Origin: TMED26 sp002694075
GTDB lineage: Bacteria; Pseudomonadota; Alphaproteobacteria; Thalassobaculales; Thalassobaculaceae
Direction of reading: 5' to 3'
DNA: 40,767 nt
Assembly (NCBI GenBank): GCA_036160575.1
Contig: JAYYDT010000054.1
Span: forward strand, 1-40,767
Below, piece by piece: positions 15,084 to 22,633 of the stretch (positions are counted from its first letter, which is position 1; each line of letters begins with the position of its first letter). Below the pieces are notes generated by a model. That model was not told the origin of the DNA. It ran no database searches and worked only from the letters and a program-made list of their open reading frames with translations. The position numbers and the translations under genes were made by a program.

Positions 15084-16277
15084 ATGTTCAAACCCCTTCT
15101 CGGACGGCGCGTAATCGACGTGACCCAGGTTTTAGCCGGCCCTTACTGCACCTATCAATTGGCGCTGCTGGGGGCCGAAGTGATCAAGATTGAATTTCCC
15201 GACGGCGGCGACTGGACCCGCGGCGGCGGCAAGGACGCCGAATTAAGCGCGGCCGGATTAGCCCTGCCCTTCGTGACCCAAAACAGTGCCAAGAAATCGG
15301 TCGCTATCGATTTGAAGCATCCAGCGGGTCTGGAAGCCCTCAAAGCCTTGATCGCCAGCGCCGATGTACTGGTCGAAAATTTCAAACCCGGCACCGCCGA
15401 CAAGCTGGGCATCGGCTATGACGATTTGAAAGACGCGCACCCCACCTTGGTCTACGCCTCGCTGTCGGCCTATGGCCAGGATGGCCCGCTCGGCCATCGA
15501 CCGGCTTATGACCATATCATTCAAGGGATGGCGGGCATTATGTACACCACCGGCACCCCCGAAACCGTGCCCAACAAGGTCGGCAGTCCCTATGTCGACT
15601 ACGCCACCGGTTTGATGGGCGCGTTCGCGGTGGTCACCGCGGTGATGGAGCGTGATCGCACCGGTCAGGGCCAACGCGTCGATGTCGCCATGCTGGACAC
15701 CGCCATGTTGCTGATGGCCTCGCTGGCGGTGGCGACGACGGCCAGCGGCACAGCGCCGGCGCCGACCGGCAATGAGGCGTTCAGCGGCGCCCCCTCCTCC
15801 GGCACCTACGCGACCCGCGATGGCCTGGTCATGCTGGCGGCCAATACCGAACGGCAGTTCAAATTGCTATGCGATGCCATCGGCCGCGCCGACTTGTTGG
15901 ACGACGCCCGCTTCGCGACACCGGCCGCGCGGCACGATCATGTCGATGCCTTGCGGGCCGAATTTGCCGCTGTGTTCGCCACCCGCGGCGCCGCCGAATG
16001 GGAAGAGATATTGGACCGGGCCGGGGTGCCTGGCGTGCGGGTGCGGCGCATGGACGAGGTCCTGGGCGAGCCGCAATTGGCCGCCCGTGGCTTGCTCCAG
16101 CCGGTCGCCTTAAACGGCGTGGCCCGCGAAGTGTCGGTGCCCAGCCTGGGCTTCAAAGCCAACGGCCAGACCGTGGCACCAGACGCGCCGCCGCCGCTGC
16201 TGGGGGCCGACACCGAGGCGGTTCTCGGCGCCCTCGGTCTCGATTTGCAGGCGCTGCGGGCGGCTGGCGCGATTTAA
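15084..16277 (+). CDS. Family III CoA-transferase (CaiB/BaiF type)
   Basis: A 397-residue cytoplasmic enzyme that moves CoA between carboxylic acids through an aspartyl-CoA thioester. It begins with the family signature LLGRRVIDVTQVLAGPYCTYQLALLG-like block (first half within residues 5-30) and has VENFKPG at 97-103. The catalytic Asp is D172 in YVDYATG, matching D169 of formyl-CoA transferase. The substrate is unknown. With the ThDP enzyme upstream, an oxalate-like frc/oxc pair comes to mind, but the two genes are separated by a regulatory gap and the ThDP enzyme is not clearly an oxalyl-CoA decarboxylase. The sigma-54 motif 226 bases upstream suggests environmental control. Confidence 0.93.
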   Translation: MFKPLLGRRVIDVTQVLAGPYCTYQLALLGAEVIKIEFPDGGDWTRGGGKDAELSAAGLALPFVTQNSAKKSVAIDLKHPAGLEALKALIASADVLVENFKPGTADKLGIGYDDLKDAHPTLVYASLSAYGQDGPLGHRPAYDHIIQGMAGIMYTTGTPETVPNKVGSPYVDYATGLMGAFAVVTAVMERDRTGQGQRVDVAMLDTAMLLMASLAVATTASGTAPAPTGNEAFSGAPSSGTYATRDGLVMLAANTERQFKLLCDAIGRADLLDDARFATPAARHDHVDALRAEFAAVFATRGAAEWEEILDRAGVPGVRVRRMDEVLGEPQLAARGLLQPVALNGVAREVSVPSLGFKANGQTVAPDAPPPLLGADTEAVLGALGLDLQALRAAGAI

Positions 16278-16281
16278 ACGC

Positions 16282-16887
16282 TTAAGCCAGTTCGATCAGC
16301 GGATAGGCGATGGTGTCACGGATGACGTCATTGCGCGCTTTCAGCCGTTCGGAAAACACTGGCGCGTCATCGGCCGGTTGCCGCCACCAACGCGACGCCT
16401 CCCACACCGAAAAATCGGCGTAACGGGTGTGCAGCAGCGTCCAACTGCTGGGCGGCGAAGTTTCCAAGCTGCGCCAAAAGCCATGGATTTGCACCTCGAA
16501 ATTCGCCTCCATATTGGGCCAGGCGGCGGCCGATAAATCGCGAAACGCCGACCAATCTTCGGCCGCCACCTCAAACCAGCGGAACACGCTAAGCCCGGGG
16601 AAGGTGGCTGGCGGCGGCCCATCCGGGCGAACCGTCGCGGCCAGCAAGTGACAGTGCGCGTCGGCGACCGGCTGGGCGGCATTGGCCGCCTCGGTGTCCG
16701 GCCAGCGGGTCATCGCGATGCCCTCGTCACGGGCTAGGCCGAGACCGACCATGCTGGCCCATACCCCATAGACATGGCCGCCGCCGCCGCCGGCGCGGTC
16801 CTGAAACATGCGGCGCCAATGCGCCGGCTGTTGGCGCAAGGCGTGGGCCGGGGTGCGAAAGCGACAGTATTCATAGACTTCGGTCAT
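16282..16887 (-). CDS. Uncharacterised protein, possibly NIPSNAP-like dimeric alpha/beta barrel
   Basis: A 201-residue soluble protein, with no signal peptide, that I do not recognise firmly. It seems to have two related halves: residues 1-65 (VYEYCRFR, HWRRMFQDR, then a W-rich strand region) and about 105-195 (VFRWFEV, WSAFRDLSAAAWPNME, FWRSLETS, then WTLLHTRYADFSVWEASRWW). This pattern of a strand, a helix with Trp, and paired strands is reminiscent of NIPSNAP or ABM-like ferredoxin-fold repeats. ATG 16887 is preferred over the longer frame because MTEVYEYCRFR begins the conserved-looking fold and the upstream part is low-complexity. It is convergent with the CoA-transferase, with a 4-base gap. 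Function unknown. Confidence 0.75.
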   Translation of the reverse strand: MTEVYEYCRFRTPAHALRQQPAHWRRMFQDRAGGGGGHVYGVWASMVGLGLARDEGIAMTRWPDTEAANAAQPVADAHCHLLAATVRPDGPPPATFPGLSVFRWFEVAAEDWSAFRDLSAAAWPNMEANFEVQIHGFWRSLETSPPSSWTLLHTRYADFSVWEASRWWRQPADDAPVFSERLKARNDVIRDTIAYPLIELA

Positions 16888-17013
16888 GGCGACTCCAAGA
16901 AACGGCATCCGCCGAGGCGCTCGCGGGCGCCGTGGCATTGCTGGACAGGGGCGTAAAGACAACGTTAATCTACCCCAACAGGGAGTGAAAAGCCGGTAAA
17001 CGGCAACGGGCAC

Positions 17014-17460
17014 ATGCCAAAAAGTGATTTGATTTCAGCCATCGTTTTGGTGGTATTTGGGCTGCTAATGCTGGGCGCGGTAATCCCGTCGCAGACCAGC
17101 GACGGCGGTGACGCCAGTATTTCGCCAGCCCTGCTGCCGCAAATCTGCGCCACCGCGATCACTGGCTTGGCGGCGATTTTAGCGGTACGCGCTTGGCGCA
17201 AGCTGACCCGTGGCGAGGCCGCCGGTCAATCCGTCGCCGCGAGCGAATGGCTGGCCTGCGCGGTGGTGGTCGCTGCCGTCAGCTTGGCCGTGATTCTCTT
17301 CCTTTGGGTCAACCCGGCGCTCGCCGCCGCCGTTCTGATCGCCGGGCTGATGGTGTTCATGGGCGAGCGTCGTTGGTGGCTGATCATCGCGCTACCGGCG
17401 GTTTTGATCACCGGCACCTGGGCCCTCTTCACCCAGGTGTTGGGCACGGCGATTGGATAG
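17014..17460 (+). CDS. tctB: TTT transporter small membrane subunit TctB
   Basis: A 148-residue membrane protein with four predicted TM helices: about residues 7-25, 43-60, 82-110 and 120-142. This is the TctB small subunit of a tripartite tricarboxylate transporter, a secondary transporter that takes substrate from a periplasmic binding protein using an ion gradient. It is the first gene of a tctB-tctA-tctC cluster with a 6-base gap to tctA. The order B-A-C differs from the C-B-A order of Salmonella tct. The ribosome site before the ATG is weak. The ligand is not predictable. Confidence 0.9.
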   Translation: MPKSDLISAIVLVVFGLLMLGAVIPSQTSDGGDASISPALLPQICATAITGLAAILAVRAWRKLTRGEAAGQSVAASEWLACAVVVAAVSLAVILFLWVNPALAAAVLIAGLMVFMGERRWWLIIALPAVLITGTWALFTQVLGTAIG

Positions 17461-17466
17461 ACGGCG

Positions 17467-18981
17467 ATGATCGATTCTCTTTTATCGGTGAGCGGCGCCG
17501 CCTTCGCGCCCGGCAATTTGGCCTGGATCGCCTTCGGCGTGACGCTTGGATATCTGGTCGGCGCCTTGCCGGGACTGGGCAAGGGCACCGCGACGGCGGT
17601 GGCCATTCCCTTGACCTTTTATCTGGCGCCTCTGGCGGCGATCGCGTTCCTGGTCGGCATCGCCAAAGGCTCGACCGCCGGCAGCGCGGTTTCGGCCATC
17701 CTACTGAATACCCCGGGCGAGCCTTCGTCGACGCCGACGGCCATGGCCGGCTATCCGCTGGCGCGCGCCGGCAAGGCGCAGAAAGCCTTAAAAATGGGAC
17801 TTTTCGCCTCGGTCATTGGGGATTTGTTCTCAACCCTGGTGTTGATTGTCGTGGCCCAGGAACTGGCCGCCATCGCGCTTGGCATCGGGCCGGTCGAACT
17901 GACCGCGATCCTGGCCTTCTCGATGATTTTCATCGCCGGTCTCTCCGGCCGTTCGATGATCAAGGGATTGATCGCCGGCCTGTTCGGCATCTTGGTCTCC
18001 TGCATCGGCCTGGAGGTGGAGACCGGCTCGCCCCGGCTGACCTTTGGCATGATCCAGCTATATGACGGTTTGCCGCTGATCCCCGTCGCCATCGGCATGC
18101 TCGCGCTGTCTGAAATGATGATCCAAATCGGCCAGCGTCAACGCCTGGCCGAAGAAGCCGATTTACTGCAAGGCTCGCCCCTGCGCGAAGACCGGATCGT
18201 GACCGCCGGCGAATGGCGGCGTTGTTTCAGGCCGATTTTGCGCGGCTCACTGATCGGCACGGTGATCGGGATTCTCCCCGGCCTTGGCGCCAGCGTTGGC
18301 TCCTTCCTATCCTATGGCGCCGAGCGGCGCGCCTCGGGCCGCGGCGTCGATTTCGAGGAAAGCGGCGCCATCGAAGGGGTCGCCGCCGCCGAGAGTGCCG
18401 ATAACGCGGTGGTCCCGGCCTCGCTGGTGCCGCTGTTCGCCATCGGCATCCCCGGTAGCGTGATCGCCGCGATTTTGATCAGCGCCTTCACCATTCAAGG
18501 GATCACCCCCGGTCCCCTGCTGTTCCTGGAAAATCGCGAACTGATCTTGGGCGTCTACATGTCAATGCTGGCGGCCAGCCTGATCCTGCTGTTGGTGGGA
18601 TATTTCGGGCAGAATATTTTCGCCCGTATCGTTCGGATCTCACCGGCCCTGGTCATGCCGGTGGTGGTTTTTCTCTGTGGAATTGGCGCTTATCTGCAAG
18701 GCGGCGGGGTGTTCGGCATCATCATCATGGTCATTTTCGGGATCATCGGGTTCGTGGCCAAGAAATACGATTTCTCGTTTGTCACCTTCTTGATTGGTTT
18801 TGTGATTGGCCCTTCTTTCGAGTTGTCCCTGCGCCAATCCTTGGGGCTGGTCACGCGCGTCGAGGAATTGGCCAATCATCCCGTGGCCCTCGCCTTTGGC
18901 GCCCTGGCGGTGATTGGTGTGTGGCGTTTAACCATTTTGCAACGCCGTCAAATGGCCGCTCTCGAAGACCGGGAGGCGTGA
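17467..18981 (+). CDS. tctA: TTT transporter large membrane subunit TctA
   Basis: A 504-residue polytopic inner-membrane protein, the usual TctA length, with about 11-12 TM helices. The duplicated TctA signature is visible: GALPGLGKGTATAVAIPLT near residues 32-50 and, in the second half, GILPGLGASVGSFLSYG near 268-284, each in a re-entrant loop thought to line the transport path. STAGSAVSAILLNTPGEPSS near 73-92 and IPGSVIAAILISA near 331-343 are also family-typical. It should couple substrate uptake to H+ or Na+. It follows tctB immediately and precedes tctC by 41 bases. Confidence 0.96.
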   Translation: MIDSLLSVSGAAFAPGNLAWIAFGVTLGYLVGALPGLGKGTATAVAIPLTFYLAPLAAIAFLVGIAKGSTAGSAVSAILLNTPGEPSSTPTAMAGYPLARAGKAQKALKMGLFASVIGDLFSTLVLIVVAQELAAIALGIGPVELTAILAFSMIFIAGLSGRSMIKGLIAGLFGILVSCIGLEVETGSPRLTFGMIQLYDGLPLIPVAIGMLALSEMMIQIGQRQRLAEEADLLQGSPLREDRIVTAGEWRRCFRPILRGSLIGTVIGILPGLGASVGSFLSYGAERRASGRGVDFEESGAIEGVAAAESADNAVVPASLVPLFAIGIPGSVIAAILISAFTIQGITPGPLLFLENRELILGVYMSMLAASLILLLVGYFGQNIFARIVRISPALVMPVVVFLCGIGAYLQGGGVFGIIIMVIFGIIGFVAKKYDFSFVTFLIGFVIGPSFELSLRQSLGLVTRVEELANHPVALAFGALAVIGVWRLTILQRRQMAALEDREA

Positions 18982-19022
18982 TTTTCAAAACCACAACAAC
19001 CAGATCAGGAGGTACAAATCCC

Positions 19023-19982
19023 ATGTTTAGAACCATGAAGAACGTCACCATGGCGCTCGCCCTCGGCGCGGCCGTGTTGCTCGCCGGCGGCGTCCAGGCG
19101 GCCGATTGGCCAAGCAAGCCGATTACCATGCTTATTGGCTATAAGGCCGGCGGCGGCACCGACACCAAAGGCCGTGTGCTGGCCAAGATTTTGAGCCGCG
19201 AACTGGGCCAACAAGTCAACGTCATCAACCGCCCGGGCGGCGGCCAGGCGGTTGCGCTCGGCGGCTTCAAAAGCGCCGAACCGAATGGCGACATGTTTTT
19301 CTTCGGCGCGGTCTCGGGCATCACCCTCAACCCGCAAATCAACTCGGCGCTGAAATTCAACGCCCAGGATTTTGTTTACGCCGGCGCCCTCACCGAATTC
19401 CAGGTGTCGATGGTGGCGCCGACCGACCGGCCGTACACCGACCTCAAAGGGCTGATCGCCTATGGTAAAAACAAGGGCGGCATCAAATACGCGTCTCTCA
19501 GCCCGGGGGCGAAAATTCTGATGCAAGCGATCGCCAAGCAAGAAAACCTGAAGGTCGACTACATTCCCACCAAAGGCGGCCGGGGCATGGTCCAATTGGT
19601 CATCTCGGGTCAGGTCGATTTCGCTTATTCCGGGGGTATTCACGCCCGCTACGCCGACAAGATTCAAACCCTGGCGGCGGCCAGTTCGAAACGTCTCGGC
19701 AATTACCCGAACACGCCGACTTTGGACGAATTGGGTTACAAGGGCGTCGGCTTCGACGCGCCGACCGTGATCGCCTTTCCAAAAGGGATTGACCCGGCGA
19801 TCGTGAAGAAAATGGAAGCGGCCTTGAAAGTCGCCTCGACCGACCCAGAGATGATTAAAATCAGCAAAGCGATCAAAATGCCGATCGTTTACATGAACGC
19901 GGCCGACGCCAGCAAACTGGTCAGCGAGTCCGTGGTCAAGATTGCCCAAACCTTGAAAACCATCGGCTTTCAGCAGAAGTAA
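19023..19982 (+). CDS. tctC: TTT periplasmic solute-binding protein TctC
   Basis: A 319-residue periplasmic binding protein of the Bug/TctC family. Residues 1-26 are a Sec signal peptide ending VQA-AD. The mature protein begins WPSKPITMLIGYKAGGGTD, the family N-terminal strand and ligand-carboxylate loop; the second such loop is near YIPTKGGRGMV (about residues 181-191). Bug proteins bind carboxylates, amino acids, amides or aromatics. The canonical Asp in PGGGxD is kept in form as AGGGTD. AGGAGG lies ten bases before the ATG. A strong terminator follows, so it closes the operon. Upregulation relative to the membrane subunits is plausible from its better ribosome site. Confidence 0.95.
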   Translation: MFRTMKNVTMALALGAAVLLAGGVQAADWPSKPITMLIGYKAGGGTDTKGRVLAKILSRELGQQVNVINRPGGGQAVALGGFKSAEPNGDMFFFGAVSGITLNPQINSALKFNAQDFVYAGALTEFQVSMVAPTDRPYTDLKGLIAYGKNKGGIKYASLSPGAKILMQAIAKQENLKVDYIPTKGGRGMVQLVISGQVDFAYSGGIHARYADKIQTLAAASSKRLGNYPNTPTLDELGYKGVGFDAPTVIAFPKGIDPAIVKKMEAALKVASTDPEMIKISKAIKMPIVYMNAADASKLVSESVVKIAQTLKTIGFQQK

Positions 19983-20005
19983 GCCGTGCGGACCTGAACC
20001 TCGCG

Positions 20006-20034
20006 AGGGCCGGCGCCATGCGCCGGCTCTTTTT
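20006..20034 (+). terminator. Intrinsic terminator after tctC
   Basis: GCCGGCGC at 20009-20016, loop CAT, GCGCCGGC at 20020-20027, then TCTTTTT. The stem extends by three more pairs, including one G-U. It lies between tctC and the convergent sulfatase gene, 24 bases past the tctC stop, and is the clearest Rho-independent terminator in the window. Confidence 0.85.
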
Positions 20035-20036
20035 CG

Positions 20037-21473
20037 TTAGGCCGAAACCTCCGGCGGCGGGGTCGCCGCCGGCGCACCCAGTTTCAACGACGCCTCACGC
20101 CCGCCATAGCCGGCGATCATGGCCGCCTGATCGGCAAAAGCCTGGGTGTCGACCGCTTGCGGGTCACAAATCGCGTTCAGCGCCGCCGCCATCTCTTGAC
20201 ATACCGCGCGGTGGGCCGGGTCGCCGGCCAAGTCGCGGGTTTCCTCCGGGTCGTTTCGCAGATCGAACAACTCCGGCGGGTGACCGACATAATGGATGTA
20301 TTTCCAGTTCCCCCGGCGCAGCATGAACGCCCCGCTGACCGAACCACTGGCGTGATATTCGCTCAACACCGACCGGTCGGTGTCGGTTGGCGCGGCCGCG
20401 AGCTTGTACAGCGAAGCGCCGGCGCGGACGGTGTCCAATTCGGCGCCGAAATGGTCCAAAATGGTTTCGGAAATGTCGATCAGACTGACCGGCGTATCGC
20501 AGGTTCCTTGCCGGACACCCGGCCCAGCCATGATCAGCGGCACGGCGGCGGCCTCGTCGTACATATTCGATTTGCCCCATAGACCACGCGCGCCGACATT
20601 GTCGCCATGGTCGCTGGTATAAACGATAGTGGTATCGTCGAGCAGCCCCTCCTCGCCAAGGGTGGCGATGATTTGGCCGATGTTATGGTCGAGCCACGTG
20701 CACAGGCCGTAATAGGCGGCCATCGCCCGCAAACGTTCCTGCGCATCAACGAATTTCGATTCCATGTCCATGAAAGCGTTTTGTTTTTCGACCCAGGGAT
20801 GGCGCGCGAACCCGTCCTTGGGATGCAGTTTGACCGGCGGCAAATCGGCCAGCGGATAGAGGTCGAAAAACTCCTGGTCGACAACCAGCGGGAAATGCGG
20901 CGCCACCAAGCCGACATAGAGACACCACGGCCGCGGCAGTTCCCGCACCCGTTGGCGCAGCCAGTCCAAGGTGTGGCGCAGCACCGCCGCGTCATATTCG
21001 GTATATTTACTGGTGCCGGGACCAATGTAGTCGCCCAGCATGCGATGATCTGCGAGCACGCGCTCCTCCTCACGGCGGATCGAGGCCCAAACCATCCCGA
21101 CACCGTCGGCGACCATCATCGGGATATGCTCAACATCGAAGCCGGCGGCGTCGGCGATGTCGCGGTAGTGAAGTTTGCCAATGCTTTCCACCGGCACGCC
21201 GGCGGCCTGAAGGGCATGACCCCAGCCCGGAGTGGCCCCGGTATAGGGCATGGCGTTGTCCCACAGCCGCACTTGGTGGACATGCTGGCCGGTGGCGAAG
21301 GCGGCGCGCGCCGGGACACAAATCGGCGATGGCGTGTAGGCGTTGGTAAACCGCGTACCGCGCGCAGCCAGTCGGTCCAGATGTGGCGTTTGAACGAAGT
21401 CATGGCCGGCGCAGCCCATCGCCCGCGCCTGATGTTCATCCGACATGATCACCAAAAGATTAGATGTTCCCAT
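20037..21473 (-). CDS. Sulfatase (type I, formylglycine-dependent)
   Basis: A 478-residue arylsulfatase/choline-sulfatase-like hydrolase of the alkaline phosphatase superfamily. Metal-binding D12 lies in the N-terminal SDEHQARAMG. C52 in CVPAR matches the CxPxR motif whose Cys becomes formylglycine. The C-terminal SDHGDNVGARGLWGKSNMYDE block (read in two parts) supplies further metal and sulfate ligands. No signal peptide is seen, so it may act in the cytoplasm on imported sulfate esters such as choline-O-sulfate. A dedicated maturase is not nearby. ATG 21473 has AGGGGGT upstream and gives the usual short N-terminus; the six-codon longer frame lacks a better site. It is divergent from the dioxygenase gene. 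Confidence 0.92.
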   Translation of the reverse strand: MGTSNLLVIMSDEHQARAMGCAGHDFVQTPHLDRLAARGTRFTNAYTPSPICVPARAAFATGQHVHQVRLWDNAMPYTGATPGWGHALQAAGVPVESIGKLHYRDIADAAGFDVEHIPMMVADGVGMVWASIRREEERVLADHRMLGDYIGPGTSKYTEYDAAVLRHTLDWLRQRVRELPRPWCLYVGLVAPHFPLVVDQEFFDLYPLADLPPVKLHPKDGFARHPWVEKQNAFMDMESKFVDAQERLRAMAAYYGLCTWLDHNIGQIIATLGEEGLLDDTTIVYTSDHGDNVGARGLWGKSNMYDEAAAVPLIMAGPGVRQGTCDTPVSLIDISETILDHFGAELDTVRAGASLYKLAAAPTDTDRSVLSEYHASGSVSGAFMLRRGNWKYIHYVGHPPELFDLRNDPEETRDLAGDPAHRAVCQEMAAALNAICDPQAVDTQAFADQAAMIAGYGGREASLKLGAPAATPPPEVSA

Positions 21474-21579
21474 GGCGCACCCCCTGCTCACCGGCTTTTA
21501 AACCACGTTTCATTGGCCCTTTCACTCTTCGCTTTCACGGCTGTCACCGTCAAGGCACTTTCCTTCGATCCCATGAACA

Positions 21580-21593
21580 GGCACCATGGTGCC
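21580..21593. promoter_or_regulatory. 14-bp perfect palindrome between sulfatase and dioxygenase genes
   Basis: GGCACCATGGTGCC is an exact palindrome in the 176-base divergent intergenic region, 57 bases before the dioxygenase start and 107 bases before the sulfatase start. Its position suits a shared operator. It has GCACCA/TGGTGC halves like NtrC sites but lacks their 4-5 base spacer, so that assignment is not made. Confidence 0.4.
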
Positions 21594-21649
21594 GACCCGC
21601 GCTCAAAATAAGTGAGGAAATCGCATACGCGCCGGGCAGGAGGGAGCAT

Positions 21650-22600
21650 ATGAACGTTCAGCAAACTCATGGTTTGACCATCGGCCCGCTGGCCGCCAGC
21701 GGCTTTGGGGCGACCGTCGCCGGATTGGCGCCAGGCGCCATCACCACGGCACAAAAAGAGATCGTTCTAGAGGCCTATCGACGCCACCATGGCCTGCTAT
21801 GTTTTGAATTCGAGGATTTACTGTCGGCCGACGACCTGCACGCCCTGACGGCGATTTTCGGGGACAATGAATTCGCCCCCGGATTGATCAACGGAATTGG
21901 CAAAAAGGCCGCCGACGGCGAGGAAAACATCAGCGTCGACGACCAAGTCGCCGCCCTGCGCGACAAGGGCCGCGACCCCTACCTGGCCTTTATCGGTAAT
22001 GTCGACCCCGACAGTTTGAAGATGACGCCAACCGATCGGAAGTTTTACGGCGAATGGGAATGGCACACCGACATGTCATACATCCCGGTGCCGCCGACCT
22101 TCAGCCTGTTACACGCGCGGATCGTGCCAGCAACCGGCGGCGACACAGGGTTTTGCAGCCAGGTGCTGGCCGCCGCCGCCCTGCCCGACGACTTGCGCCG
22201 CGAGGTTTCGACCCTGCGCATCAAGCATGACGCCACCTATACCAGTAGCGGCGTACTGCGCCCCGGCATGAGCGCACCCGCCTCGCCCATCGAGGCCCAT
22301 GGCCACGCTCACCCGGTGTTGCGCGCCACGCCAAGCGGGCCAGCGTTGTTCCTGGGTCGGCGCACCAACGCCTATGTCGTCGGCCTACCCCTCGACGAAA
22401 GCGAAGATTTGCTCAATCGTCTATGGGCGCACGCCACCCAAGAGGCGTTCCAGTATCACCATCATTGGCGGGTCGGCCAGGTGGTCGCTTGGGACAATCG
22501 GATGATGTTGCATATGCGTCATCCCGTCGATGAAACCGCCGCCCGATTCATGTGGCGCACTCAAACCAAAGGCGAGGCCGTCCGCGCGGTTACCGCCTAA
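21650..22600 (+). CDS. TauD/TfdA-family 2-oxoglutarate-dependent dioxygenase
   Basis: A 316-residue non-haem Fe(II) dioxygenase. The 2-His-1-carboxylate iron site is H139 and D141 (EWHTDMSYIPVPP) and H288 (MMLHMRHPVD). R299, 11 residues after the distal His, is well placed to bind 2-oxoglutarate. Family members oxidise taurine, other sulfonates, alkyl sulfates or aryloxyacids. Together with the divergent sulfatase this hints at organosulfur use, but the substrate is not shown by the sequence. GGAGGGAG lies just before the ATG; a longer open frame upstream lacks such a site. The TPR/glycosyltransferase gene follows after 33 bases. Confidence 0.93.
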   Translation: MNVQQTHGLTIGPLAASGFGATVAGLAPGAITTAQKEIVLEAYRRHHGLLCFEFEDLLSADDLHALTAIFGDNEFAPGLINGIGKKAADGEENISVDDQVAALRDKGRDPYLAFIGNVDPDSLKMTPTDRKFYGEWEWHTDMSYIPVPPTFSLLHARIVPATGGDTGFCSQVLAAAALPDDLRREVSTLRIKHDATYTSSGVLRPGMSAPASPIEAHGHAHPVLRATPSGPALFLGRRTNAYVVGLPLDESEDLLNRLWAHATQEAFQYHHHWRVGQVVAWDNRMMLHMRHPVDETAARFMWRTQTKGEAVRAVTA

Positions 22601-22633
22601 TGACGGGGCTTTGACGGGATCTTTAACGCACCT

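Noticed and set aside
13079..16277. Oxalate catabolism pair (oxc/frc)
   Set aside because: A ThDP enzyme and a family III CoA-transferase are adjacent, but they are separated by a promoter region and neither can be assigned to oxalyl-CoA chemistry from visible residues.
21580..21593. NtrC-binding site
   Set aside because: The halves look similar, but the central spacer of the NtrC consensus is absent and no sigma-54 promoter is found in this intergenic region.
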